Source of the DNA: Firmicutes bacterium UBA6806
GTDB taxonomy: Bacteria; Bacillota; Clostridia; Peptostreptococcales; Acidaminobacteraceae
Direction: 5' to 3'
Length of the DNA: 56,861 nt
Assembly (NCBI GenBank): GCA_002452745.1
Contig: DKFC01000023.1
Coordinates: 1 to 56,861 of the forward strand
In this document: one piece after another, positions 9,162 through 17,269 of the stretch
Layout: every line of letters begins with the position of its first letter
How positions within the stretch are numbered: position 1 is the first letter of the stretch
Notes under the pieces: model-generated
Told to the model about the DNA's origin: nothing
Databases searched by the model: none
Seen by the model: only the letters and a program-made list of their open reading frames with translations
Made by a program: the position numbers and the translations under genes

Positions 9162-10145
9162 TTAGACACCCCATTCTAAAATTGCAGATCCCCAGGACCA
9201 TCCTGCTCCAATTGTTACAAATGCAAGCATATCGCCATCTTTCAATCCATCTTTTCGGTTAATATGATCCAGTGCTAGCGGGATATTGGCACTCGACGCA
9301 TTTGCATATTTATCCAGAGTGATAATTACCTTTTCTTCTGGTATGTTCACTTCTTTTGCACAGGTTTTTAGAAGTGTTATATTCGGTTGATGTGGAATTA
9401 AGTAATCAATTTCGTGCGGGCTCATCTGAGCTTTTTCAAGCACTTTATTAATTGCATAAGGGATAATTCGTCTGGCTGTTAAACCGACCTCTTTTCCTTG
9501 CATCCTTACATAGTGCTTCCTGCGGTCTATTAAATCATATGAAATGGGGTGTTCTGCATTTCCTGCAAACAAGGTCACATGGTCTTTACTTTCACCATCT
9601 GAAGCAAAATAGGTGCTTATTATGCCTCTTCTCGTCTCAGAGTTCTTTAGGACAATTGCGCCTGCACCATCACCGAAAAACACACAGCCCCTGTCCCTAT
9701 AGTCCAACATTGTAGACATTGAATCTGCCCCTATGACAAGCACTTTGTTAAAGTAGCCTGTTTTGATGAACTGTTCAGCAGTAATAAAAGCAAATACAAA
9801 TCCGGCACAGGCTGCATTTATATCGTAAGCCGCCGCATTTTTTGCGCCAATTTTTCTCTGAATAATAGTTGATACCGATGGTACCATCCGGTCAGGTGTT
9901 ACCGTTGCGACTAGGATTAAATCAATCTCTTCCGCATTCATACTGGCCATTTCCAAAGCCTTTTCTGCAGCCTTTGCTGCCAAATCAGATGTTACTTCTC
10001 CATTTGAAATCCGCCTGCGCTCATAAATACCTAAAACATTTTCCACCCATTCTTTATTTGTGGGTGCCGATTTCTCTAAATCTGAGTTTGTCAAAACTTC
10101 ATTTGGTACATAGGAGCCCGTACCACAAATCACTGCATTTCTCAT
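9162..10145 (-). CDS. Canonical KAS III, FabH-like (copy 6)
   Basis: A 327-aa beta-ketoacyl synthase III with textbook FabH features: Cys113 in DINAACAGF, His252 in PHQPN, Asn282 in YANASSA, FFGDGAGA (about residues 156-163) and a C-terminal GAGWSWGSA. GAGGGGG precedes the ATG. It is the KAS III gene closest to iorAB and the reductases, so it is the best candidate for the first condensation, taking an IorAB-made acyl-CoA as starter. The separation from the other five copies by the reductases also suggests a distinct early step. Confidence 0.92.
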   Translation of the reverse strand: MRNAVICGTGSYVPNEVLTNSDLEKSAPTNKEWVENVLGIYERRRISNGEVTSDLAAKAAEKALEMASMNAEEIDLILVATVTPDRMVPSVSTIIQRKIGAKNAAAYDINAACAGFVFAFITAEQFIKTGYFNKVLVIGADSMSTMLDYRDRGCVFFGDGAGAIVLKNSETRRGIISTYFASDGESKDHVTLFAGNAEHPISYDLIDRRKHYVRMQGKEVGLTARRIIPYAINKVLEKAQMSPHEIDYLIPHQPNITLLKTCAKEVNIPEEKVIITLDKYANASSANIPLALDHINRKDGLKDGDMLAFVTIGAGWSWGSAILEWGV

Positions 10146-10160
10146 ATTAATTCCCCCTCA

Positions 10161-10913
10161 TTATAGTATTGATATCCCTAATCCACCATCAACTGTGAGT
10201 GTCTGCCCGCAAATATAGTTAGAATCATCACTCGCCAAGAACACGGCCATGTTTCCAATATCGTTAGGCGTTCCAAGCCTACTCAGCGGTATTCTATTTT
10301 TCATCTTCTCTAAAACATGTTCTGGTGTATGACTTAGCATGTCCGTTTGAATGGCTCCCGGTGCAATTGCATTCACAACAATACCATATTTCCCAACTTC
10401 AGCAGCAAGACTTTTGGTAAAGCCCACAAGCCCTGCCTTTGCTGCACAATAATTCGTTTGCCCAATATTTCCAACAGATGCACTTAGGGATGTAATGTTG
10501 ATAATCTTGCCTGAGCCATTTGCTTTCATGTGCTTTAATATAGCTTTACAGCAGTAAAATACACTGTTTAGATTTTTATTAATCACTTCTTGCCAATCAT
10601 CAAATGTCATTTTTTTCAGCATACTGTCTCTTGTTATGCCTGCATTGTTCACAAATATGTCCACTTTGCCAAAGGATGCGATAACTTCATCCATGACTTG
10701 ATTGACTTCATCCTTATTGCTCACGTCAACCGAAAACTTAATTGCTTTTCTGCCCATCTTTTGAATGTCATTTACGGTTTCCTCGGCATATTCATGATTG
10801 CTCTTATATAAAATTGCAACATCTGCACCAGCTTCTGCCATTTTAAGTGCAATCCCTTTCCCAATGCCTCTACTGCCACCAGTTACGACCACGGTTTTAT
10901 TATTTAAGTCCAT
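10161..10913 (-). CDS. FabG-type 3-oxoacyl reductase (SDR), copy 2
   Basis: A 250-aa short-chain dehydrogenase with TGGSRGIGKG, NNAGITRDS, NITSLSA (catalytic Ser) and YCAAKAG (catalytic Tyr and Lys), plus PGAIQTDM, all typical of FabG. An AGAGGTGAAGGA ribosome binding site stands upstream of the ATG. It lies directly before the canonical KAS III gene and is expected to reduce that enzyme's beta-keto product. It resembles copy 1 through most of its length, so duplication within the cluster is likely. Confidence 0.9.
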   Translation of the reverse strand: MDLNNKTVVVTGGSRGIGKGIALKMAEAGADVAILYKSNHEYAEETVNDIQKMGRKAIKFSVDVSNKDEVNQVMDEVIASFGKVDIFVNNAGITRDSMLKKMTFDDWQEVINKNLNSVFYCCKAILKHMKANGSGKIINITSLSASVGNIGQTNYCAAKAGLVGFTKSLAAEVGKYGIVVNAIAPGAIQTDMLSHTPEHVLEKMKNRIPLSRLGTPNDIGNMAVFLASDDSNYICGQTLTVDGGLGISIL

Positions 10914-10931
10914 TGTCTATTCCTTCACCTC

Positions 10932-11513
10932 TCAAACAGTACACGTTCTACCTTCGAAAAAAGCTATCCTATTTTTTTCATAGCTCTTTGCAGGTACAAC
11001 TTTCTTCATTGCCCTTAACCAACAGTTTTCTTCAATTTCAATGTGTTTTGAAAGTGCGCCGACGATGCAGCTATTGACATATTTTGAATCTAGCGAATGC
11101 AGTTTTAATAAAGTCTGTGTATCTACTATTGCCTTTTTGACTGCCAGTTCACTAAAAAGACTTTCGATCTCAACAGCCTGATCTAAAGCCATTTCCACAG
11201 AATTAGGCGTTATTGCACGTTTATCCGTTATGAGTAGCCCTGCCTCTTTGAGATAGCCAGAAGCTCTCACTGCCTCATATTTTTCAAATGCAATGACAAT
11301 GTCAGCAGACTTTAATTTAATCAAAGGGGATAAAACATTTTTTCCGATTCTGATATGAGAGATAACAGAACCACCTCTTTGGCCAATTCCAATAATATCA
11401 GTTGACTTTAGGTCATATCCTGCATCCATAAATACAGTAGATATGATCTCGTTTGCCAACACGATGCCCTGCCCACCAATACCACAGACTATAATATCTA
11501 ATTGAGATATCAT
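10932..11513 (-). CDS. iorB: Indolepyruvate-type ferredoxin oxidoreductase, beta subunit
   Basis: A 193-aa gamma-domain 2-oxoacid:ferredoxin oxidoreductase subunit. It has GIGGQGIVLANEI near the N terminus and IGQRGGSVISHIRIG (about residues 42-56), both hallmarks of IorB. Its ATG overlaps the iorA stop (ATGA), as expected for subunits made in equal amounts. With IorA it would decarboxylate an aryl- or branched 2-oxoacid and release the acyl-CoA. The IorB call is firmer than the substrate. Confidence 0.88.
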   Translation of the reverse strand: MISQLDIIVCGIGGQGIVLANEIISTVFMDAGYDLKSTDIIGIGQRGGSVISHIRIGKNVLSPLIKLKSADIVIAFEKYEAVRASGYLKEAGLLITDKRAITPNSVEMALDQAVEIESLFSELAVKKAIVDTQTLLKLHSLDSKYVNSCIVGALSKHIEIEENCWLRAMKKVVPAKSYEKNRIAFFEGRTCTV

Positions 11514-13108
11514 TTTAGCGCCTCCATTCTCTTGCTTTGATTAAAAATGACACAAGGATGTCGCGAAATAATAACTGAGAGGATGTTCTCATCCATTGCA
11601 TCCAAGATGGCTTTTTCAAGTTTCTCAACATGCTTAGATTCAATAACTTGTACATTTTTAACACCAAGGGCTTTACAAACTGTTTCAATTGCAAAGTTGC
11701 CCTCTGAGTTTTTCATAGACAGAGTAGGCTGCCCTCCTGTCATGGCAATCGTCATATTATCCTCTATCACTACTGTTGTGGTACTCTCATTGTGAATCAT
11801 ATTGATGAGGTTGTTGATTCCCGTATGCCAAAATTCACCATCTCCCATAATTGCCAGCATTTTTTTGTCTTTCTCTTTAAAACCATTGGCCTTATTGTAA
11901 CCATGTGCAATTCCAAATGATGACCCCATGCACTTTATGACATCAATAATCCCAACATGGGGAAGAGCGCCTAATCCTCCGCATCCAATACCAGAAGCCG
12001 AGTAGATTGAATGTCTCTTTACGATATCATTTACAATATGATGAGGGCAGCCATTGCAATTGATTGGCAACCTCATTGGAACTTCCGTTTTATGAAGTGT
12101 CGATTCCTTCTTCAAAATTTTATTTTCTATGATATCAGGAGTGAAGTGCAGCATTTCTGGAAATCTGGGAAATAGAGATTCGCCTATAATTTTCAATCCC
12201 ATACTCTTTATTTCTTTTTCAATAAGCGGCTGTCCATCTTCTAGCATATAGACAATTTCATGTGCTTTTATAAATTGTTCAATTTGCTTTTTTGGTAAAG
12301 GGTAAACCATTCCCAACTTCAAGAAAGACGCTCCCGGCAAGACCTCTTTTGCATAATAATAGGCAACCCCAGTTGCAATAATGCCTATGTCCCGACTTCC
12401 CTCTTCAACTTTATTCAGTTTTGTTTCATCTGCGAATTGGTTAACATTCTGCCATTCATGACTGAAATCATGCCAATATGCCCTTAAATTTTCTGAATAA
12501 CAGTCCTTAAATCCAAATTTTACGATACTGCCAATCGTCTTTTGATAGCTCTTCTCTTTGATTAGTCTATAATTCTTTTCAGGGATAAAGTCATCAAATG
12601 AAACCATTGTTTTGGATTTACATAAAACTGAGTTTAACCTAAGGATTACAGGTGTCATATAGGATTCACTCATTTGAAAGGCCTCAGCAACAAACGCTTT
12701 AGCTTCTTGGCTATCTGATGGTTCAACAACTGGAACATTGGACATGATTCCATAGCTTCTACAGTCCTGATAGTCATCTCCGGCAATCCTTCCAACATCA
12801 TCCGCCACAACAATTACAATACCTCCATTTAACGGTGTACCTGCCAATTGTGTAAAAGCATCTGCCGCAACATTGAGTCCCAGCGTCTTCATTACAACAA
12901 GCGTTCTATACCCTGCAAGGGAAGTGCCTATTGCGACTTCCAGTGCAACTTTTTCATTTGTAGACCACTCACAGTTTATTGATTTTTCATTCTGTAAAAT
13001 CGTTACAATTTCTGTACAAGGCGTCCCCGGGTAACCGCTTACAAAGCTCACACCACTTTCTATTGCCCCCCGTGCAACGGCTTCATTACTTGTCATCAAT
13101 TTCTTCAT
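11510..13108 (-). CDS. iorA: Indolepyruvate-type ferredoxin oxidoreductase, alpha subunit lacking the ferredoxin domain
   Basis: A 532-aa IorA-like subunit. The N-terminal pyrimidine-binding domain carries GYPGTPCTEI and the acidic EWSTNEKVALE. The thiamine-diphosphate domain has CNGCPHH (about residues 351-357), GDGEFWHTGI (422-431) and MTGGQPT (455-461). Known IorA proteins convert aryl pyruvates (indolepyruvate, phenylpyruvate) to arylacetyl-CoA and end with a 2[4Fe-4S] domain. This one stops shortly after SVIISRHPC, with no CxxC clusters. The DUF362/ferredoxin protein in the same operon may replace that domain. I infer it feeds an acyl-CoA starter to the KAS III enzymes. Confidence 0.88.
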   Translation of the reverse strand: MKKLMTSNEAVARGAIESGVSFVSGYPGTPCTEIVTILQNEKSINCEWSTNEKVALEVAIGTSLAGYRTLVVMKTLGLNVAADAFTQLAGTPLNGGIVIVVADDVGRIAGDDYQDCRSYGIMSNVPVVEPSDSQEAKAFVAEAFQMSESYMTPVILRLNSVLCKSKTMVSFDDFIPEKNYRLIKEKSYQKTIGSIVKFGFKDCYSENLRAYWHDFSHEWQNVNQFADETKLNKVEEGSRDIGIIATGVAYYYAKEVLPGASFLKLGMVYPLPKKQIEQFIKAHEIVYMLEDGQPLIEKEIKSMGLKIIGESLFPRFPEMLHFTPDIIENKILKKESTLHKTEVPMRLPINCNGCPHHIVNDIVKRHSIYSASGIGCGGLGALPHVGIIDVIKCMGSSFGIAHGYNKANGFKEKDKKMLAIMGDGEFWHTGINNLINMIHNESTTTVVIEDNMTIAMTGGQPTLSMKNSEGNFAIETVCKALGVKNVQVIESKHVEKLEKAILDAMDENILSVIISRHPCVIFNQSKRMEALK

Positions 13109-13134
13109 CTTATTTCTCCATTATCTTGTTCAAT

Positions 13135-13159
13135 AAAGTATTTGATTTTCAAATACTTT
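13135..13159. promoter_or_regulatory. 11-bp inverted repeat upstream of iorA
   Basis: AAAGTATTTGA and its exact reverse complement TCAAATACTTT, separated by 3 bases, lie 27-51 nt upstream of the iorA start in the 144-bp gap between the exporter genes and the biosynthetic genes. No T-run follows, so it looks more like an operator than a terminator. It differs from the tetR operator. An internal promoter here is possible, but I see no convincing -35/-10 pair. Confidence 0.4.
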
Positions 13160-13252
13160 TTAAGTAAAATGAGTTAAATTATGGATGAGGTGGTTCGAAA
13201 AAATCCACACAAAAATAAAAGGTAAATTATCGTATGGATTGTGTTTTACAAC

Positions 13253-13369
13253 TTAATCAGAATTTGAATCATGATTTTTCTTTGACATCAATTTTTTGTA
13301 AATAATCAATTTAATTGGAACTGCTACAATCAATAAGGCAATTATAATTAACCACCATTTTAATGCCAT
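13253..13369 (-). CDS. 38-aa single-pass membrane peptide
   Basis: The ATG at 13367-13369 follows AAGGAGGTGAG, one of the strongest ribosome binding sites in the window. The 38-residue product is one hydrophobic helix (residues 5-24) followed by a short Lys-rich, polar tail. A longer frame in the same phase would overlap the permease gene and lacks a site. It follows the second permease gene by 44 nt and is probably cotranscribed. Such peptides often sit with ABC exporters as small accessory subunits; I know no family for it. Confidence 0.6.
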   Translation of the reverse strand: MALKWWLIIIALLIVAVPIKLIIYKKLMSKKNHDSNSD

Positions 13370-13413
13370 TGTCTTCTCACCTCCTTTCAATAAAGTTATT
13401 CTCTGCACAGTTC

Positions 13414-14412
13414 CTAAGTTAGGCCACGAATGATTCTCTTTCTTATCACCATGAACAAAACAAATGTCATTCCAAGTATCCAACTGAGATTTACAAAAAT
13501 ATGATGCCATGTTGCCGTATTTGAAACAATGTCTCTAAAGCCTACAAAAATCCAGTAGGTAGGCAGCAGATACAAGAAAATCTGACTTTCTTTTGGCAGT
13601 ATCATTGCGCCGACAATTGAAGCTGCGGTTGCTAGATATATTAGTTTCATATTCATAACACCTGCTATCTGATTGTCGCTAATCACTCCGATTAAAAAGC
13701 CCAGTACTGAGGAAGTCACTGTACCTGCTAAAACAATGACAAGCACCATTAAATGATTGACATTTGAAATCTTTAGAAGCCATAAAATGATGAAAACTTG
13801 AGCAACTGGAAGCACAAATCCCAGTAAACTCTTGCCAATGATAAACTCGAACTTATTCATAGTGGTTACGTTTAAAGCTCGTATCGTCCCGGATTCTTTT
13901 TCTTCTATAATATTGAACCCAATGATAATTCCACCTAATATAATTGCCGTAATCATCAATGCAGCACTGCCAATAATACTTATAGGCGATTTGGTTATGC
14001 CTACATTTCTAATCTTATAACCTATATTTGCATCATTTACCCCTTCAAGCTCTCTAATAATTTTTTGAGGGACAACCTCGGTATCATGCGTCTCATTACC
14101 TTCTAAAATAACATAAAGGTTACCTTCTTCATCTCTTGCAATACCTGCAATATCATCTATTTCATTTACACGATTTTTGATTTCATCTCTGGTTTCAAAC
14201 AAAAAAACATTACCATATTTATTGAATTCATCTATTATTGGCTGATCTAGATTGGATTCCAATGCAAATTGAAGTGAAGCAGACTCTGTACTTGGAATAA
14301 TTAGTGAAAATCCAACCGCCAATAATAATGGCCCTAGCATCATGTATAATAAAATGTACTCTCTAAGACTGCTTTTGAAGTCTCTTTGAAAAATAGAGAT
14401 AATCCTATTCAT
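13414..14412 (-). CDS. ABC-2 type exporter permease, subunit 2
   Basis: A 332-aa membrane protein with one N-terminal TM segment (about residues 20-40), a polar extracytoplasmic stretch of about 110 residues, and five or six TM segments in the C-terminal half. EEKESGTIRALNVT (about residues 170-183) is the coupling-helix region shared by ABC-2 permeases of the NatB/YhfQ-like type. It pairs with the next gene and the ATPase to form a heterodimeric exporter. The adjacent biosynthetic genes suggest export of, or resistance to, the pathway product. Confidence 0.85.
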   Translation of the reverse strand: MNRIISIFQRDFKSSLREYILLYMMLGPLLLAVGFSLIIPSTESASLQFALESNLDQPIIDEFNKYGNVFLFETRDEIKNRVNEIDDIAGIARDEEGNLYVILEGNETHDTEVVPQKIIRELEGVNDANIGYKIRNVGITKSPISIIGSAALMITAIILGGIIIGFNIIEEKESGTIRALNVTTMNKFEFIIGKSLLGFVLPVAQVFIILWLLKISNVNHLMVLVIVLAGTVTSSVLGFLIGVISDNQIAGVMNMKLIYLATAASIVGAMILPKESQIFLYLLPTYWIFVGFRDIVSNTATWHHIFVNLSWILGMTFVLFMVIRKRIIRGLT

Positions 14413-14422
14413 ATTACCACTC

Positions 14423-15478
14423 CTAACTTCTTTCTAAATTTCTTTTGAATGTGAATATCGACAGGAAATACATTACAGTTGAGATCACCATAAACAAAAT
14501 CATCGTTTTAATCAAAATCATGCTATTACCTGTTGGGAATAACACTTCTTTAACTGAAAAGAGGAGGTAATAAGTTGGCAAGACTCGAATATAGAGTGGC
14601 GTGTAACTTGGAATTAAATACGAAGTTAATGGTAATCCCAGCAACAAATTCACAATCAAAATCCAAATCATTGACTCTGAGAGCGTCTTAAAAAAACTGG
14701 CTACAATCAATCCCAATATTGCTGAAAATAGACTTCCTAGTAAAATTAAAATCCCAAGCCATAAGTAATTTACGCTAAGTCCCATCACTAAGACGGTCAT
14801 TATAAAACCGCCAATAATCCCTAAAAAGGTCATAACGGCCACCTTTGAGATCAAGTATTCTGACAATCTTCCAGGCGTAACGGCAAATGATTTTATAGTG
14901 CCTTCTGATTTCTCAATAAATATCAATGCGGCTATTAGTATAAATCCCAACATCGTAGATTCCATCACCAAGAAGAGCGGCAACATGCTTTTATTTGCAG
15001 GTATGCTGTTTTTTATTGTGTTCGGATTGACCAATTCAGTTTTAACTTCAACCTCACCTTTGATTGAACGTGTGATTTCGTCTTTCATAGCTAAAATCAA
15101 GGTATTTTGAACTTGATTATTTTCATAGCCGTGCAGCAAGAATTCTACGTCTGCACGATTATCTTCACCTGTAATCACGAGTCCAATGCAGTTAATTTCT
15201 TGATTCATATGTGCTTCGATTTCTTGTATTGAAGCCACTTCCAAGACATTATTATGATCTGATTTCATGGCTTCAACAGTTGTATTAAGTGCACTCTCAT
15301 AGGCACCAGTGTATGATATGTAATAATAAACAGGCGGTTTTATAGACAAATCTTCAGCAATTACGAAATTTATCAAAACAACAAATATAAGTGACAATAA
15401 TATGACAATATGAAAACAAAAATTTCTATATGCATAAAGGATATCCTTCATCAAAAGGCCTATGTATCTCATCCTCAT
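14423..15478 (-). CDS. ABC-2 type exporter permease, subunit 1
   Basis: A 351-aa permease with the same layout as its partner: TM near residues 20-42, an external domain of about 130 residues, EKSEGTIKSFAVTPGR as coupling segment, then several TM segments. The start is adjacent to the ATPase stop. The two permeases are only moderately alike and should act as a heterodimer. The large external loop is common in exporters of amphipathic or membrane-active molecules. Confidence 0.85.
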   Translation of the reverse strand: MRMRYIGLLMKDILYAYRNFCFHIVILLSLIFVVLINFVIAEDLSIKPPVYYYISYTGAYESALNTTVEAMKSDHNNVLEVASIQEIEAHMNQEINCIGLVITGEDNRADVEFLLHGYENNQVQNTLILAMKDEITRSIKGEVEVKTELVNPNTIKNSIPANKSMLPLFLVMESTMLGFILIAALIFIEKSEGTIKSFAVTPGRLSEYLISKVAVMTFLGIIGGFIMTVLVMGLSVNYLWLGILILLGSLFSAILGLIVASFFKTLSESMIWILIVNLLLGLPLTSYLIPSYTPLYIRVLPTYYLLFSVKEVLFPTGNSMILIKTMILFMVISTVMYFLSIFTFKRNLERS

Positions 15479-16333
15479 CTAAATCAACCCCCTGCCTACA
15501 ACACTGATAAATATTTCTTCTAGCGTTGCCTCTTGAGAGTGTATGGTGATGATATTTCCTGTTTCTACTAAATTTTGTAGTTTTATTTGCCCTTCCCGGT
15601 CCGTTAGAGAAATGTGCTCTGTTTTTAACTTTCCATCTTCTTTAAAGTCAACTTTTACCGAACGCTGTCCATACTCAAGTTTCAATTTTTGCGGTGAATC
15701 TATCAATATGATTTTACCATCATTTACAAAGGCCACTCTGTCACAGAGCTCGTCTGCAATATTCATGTTGTGAGTCGTTAAGAATATGGTTGTCCCCTGC
15801 TCCTTCTTTTTTTTAATAATTGCTTTAATCTTACTGGCTGTTTCTGGATCGAGCCCCGATGTGGGTTCGTCTAAGAACCATATCTTGGGGTTATTAATCA
15901 TTGATCTTGCAAAAACCAAACGTTGCAACATGCCCTTCGAATATTTGGATGCTTTTTTATTCATATCATTCTCAAGACCTACTTCTTTTAAAAGTACCTC
16001 GGGATCTTCAGTTGGCACATTGAACATCTTACTATAAAATCTCAAGTTTTCTATTGCAGTGAGATTTTTATACACATTTGGCGCCTCAAATGAAACGCCT
16101 ATCATATTGAAAAAGTTATTGCTCAATTTTTTGACATTTACGCCATCTATACTCACTTCACCTCTTTGAAGCTCCAATAACCCGAATAAAATACTTTGCG
16201 TTGTAGATTTTCCAGCACCGCTTGGTCCTAAAAAACCAAAGATTTCACCTTCTTCAACCTCAAATGTCATATTTTGAACTGCATAATGCTCGTCATTTGA
16301 ATAAGAATGGTATAACGATTTTACTTTTAACAT
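15479..16333 (-). CDS. ABC exporter ATP-binding subunit
   Basis: A 284-aa ATPase with Walker A GPSGAGKS (residues 36-43), signature YSKGMLQR (131-138, with SKG in place of SGG), Walker B WFLDEPTSGLD (152-162) and the switch His in TTHNM. A C-terminal extension of about 70 residues resembles that of drug/lipid exporters of the NatA/CcmA type. Its ATG overlaps the tetR stop by one base (TAATG), so it is translationally coupled to the regulator. Confidence 0.92.
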   Translation of the reverse strand: MLKVKSLYHSYSNDEHYAVQNMTFEVEEGEIFGFLGPSGAGKSTTQSILFGLLELQRGEVSIDGVNVKKLSNNFFNMIGVSFEAPNVYKNLTAIENLRFYSKMFNVPTEDPEVLLKEVGLENDMNKKASKYSKGMLQRLVFARSMINNPKIWFLDEPTSGLDPETASKIKAIIKKKKEQGTTIFLTTHNMNIADELCDRVAFVNDGKIILIDSPQKLKLEYGQRSVKVDFKEDGKLKTEHISLTDREGQIKLQNLVETGNIITIHSQEATLEEIFISVVGRGLI

Positions 16334-16959
16334 TAAGTATCACTCCTTTTAATCCCGATGCCATCTCTTATGAAAGCTAACAATGTATCAATTAATATCA
16401 TTACATCTTGTTCGTCCTCGCACTTTGATAAATAATATTCATTTAGAGAAATACTAAATGATGTAATCAAATGTGCAATCAATTTTACATCAATGTTAGG
16501 ATCAATGTCGCCTTCTCGAATCCCTTTTTTCAATAGTTCCTCTATAAAAATATTGCTCATGTCAATACTTTCACCTAGAACTTCCTCTTTGAACTTACTA
16601 TCACTCTCACTCTGTATGTCTTTGCCTATTTTTGATAAATTTGGATGTTCTTTTGCAAAATTCACCCCAACCAGATAAAGTCCTTTCATAACCTTAAAAA
16701 AATCCTTATCTGCTGATTCAGCCATTTCTAAAGTAAGATATTCTAATTTCATTGTTGCTGAAACAGACAAAACGTATTTATATAAATCTTTTTTGTTTTC
16801 AAAATATTGATAGAAACTTCCCTTTGCGATGCCTACTTCAGCAATAATTCTATTAATACTGGCATCACGAAAGGTATAAGTTACAAATTCATTAATTGCT
16901 GCATCCATTATTCTCTGCTTTTTTTCTTCTGCAAGATTTAGAAACGTAGGCTTTGGCAT
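16333..16959 (-). CDS. TetR-family transcriptional regulator
   Basis: A 208-aa regulator. The N-terminal helix-turn-helix includes INRIIAEVGIAKGSFYQYF (about residues 35-53), the conserved DNA-binding segment of TetR proteins, followed by an all-helical ligand-binding domain. AGGAGA stands upstream of the ATG. It is the first gene of the operon, next to an inverted-repeat operator that overlaps its own promoter, so it most likely represses itself and the exporter until a ligand binds. The pathway product or an intermediate is the natural ligand candidate. Confidence 0.9.
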   Translation of the reverse strand: MPKPTFLNLAEEKKQRIMDAAINEFVTYTFRDASINRIIAEVGIAKGSFYQYFENKKDLYKYVLSVSATMKLEYLTLEMAESADKDFFKVMKGLYLVGVNFAKEHPNLSKIGKDIQSESDSKFKEEVLGESIDMSNIFIEELLKKGIREGDIDPNIDVKLIAHLITSFSISLNEYYLSKCEDEQDVMILIDTLLAFIRDGIGIKRSDT

Positions 16960-16987
16960 CTGAGTCTCCTAACACGATTTTTCAAAT

Positions 16988-17003
16988 GTGACCTCTAGGT
17001 CAC
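16988..17003. promoter_or_regulatory. Probable TetR operator
   Basis: GTGACCT and AGGTCAC form a perfect 7-bp inverted repeat with a 2-bp spacer, 28 bases upstream of the tetR start. It sits just downstream of the -10 hexamer and overlaps the expected transcription start, which is the usual place for self-repression by a TetR protein. Confidence 0.65.
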
Positions 17004-17007
17004 TTTC

Positions 17008-17036
17008 AGAATATTATTTTCCTTTCCCTTTGTCAA
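17008..17036 (-). promoter_or_regulatory. Sigma-A-type promoter of the tetR/exporter operon
   Basis: On the minus strand TTGACA (17031-17036, perfect -35) and TATTCT (17008-17013, 4 of 6 to the -10 consensus) are 17 bases apart. Start of transcription would fall near 17001, inside the operator repeat. No other comparable promoter was found within the 16-kb minus-strand cluster. Confidence 0.6.
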
Positions 17037-17095
17037 TACATTTTTTGTAATTGTTTACGCGATTCTTTTTTTTCATAAATTCATGCATGCAAAAT

Positions 17096-17148
17096 CCCCT
17101 CAGGCGATTGGGAGCGTATCAGGGCTATTTCACCAATTATCAGAGGGG
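17096..17148 (-). terminator. Interrupted stem-loop downstream of the DUF4157 gene
   Basis: CCCCTC pairs with GAGGGG and, after a 5 x 5 internal loop, ATTGG pairs with CCAAT around a loop of about 21 nt. On the minus strand the stem is followed by ATTTTG. It lies about 120 nt after the end of the eCIS operon and before the tetR promoter, so it may terminate that operon. The long loop and internal bulge are unusual, and another structured element is possible. A 6-bp CAACTT/AAGTTG hairpin is also present nearby, at about 17236-17250. I see no gene in 17037-17269. Confidence 0.35.
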
Positions 17149-17269
17149 ACTTATTCTGCTAGAGTGCCTTCATCTAAATAAATTTGTCAGCAAAAGAATG
17201 TTTTTCGAAGGTCTGTTTGCAATCTCACAACAACAACTTAAAAAGTTGCAACTATCAAATATTTTCTAA

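Noticed and set aside
315..10145. Housekeeping fatty-acid synthesis cluster
   Set aside because: No fabD, fabF, acpP, fabZ or acc genes; too many KAS III copies; IorAB and an exporter point to specialised metabolism.
13253..13510. 85-residue version of the small membrane protein
   Set aside because: The extra 47 residues overlap the permease gene and lack a ribosome binding site, whereas the internal ATG has a very strong one.
17051..17269. Plus-strand 72-codon ORF
   Set aside because: Low-complexity start, no ribosome binding site, no recognisable product; it overlaps the stem-loop region.
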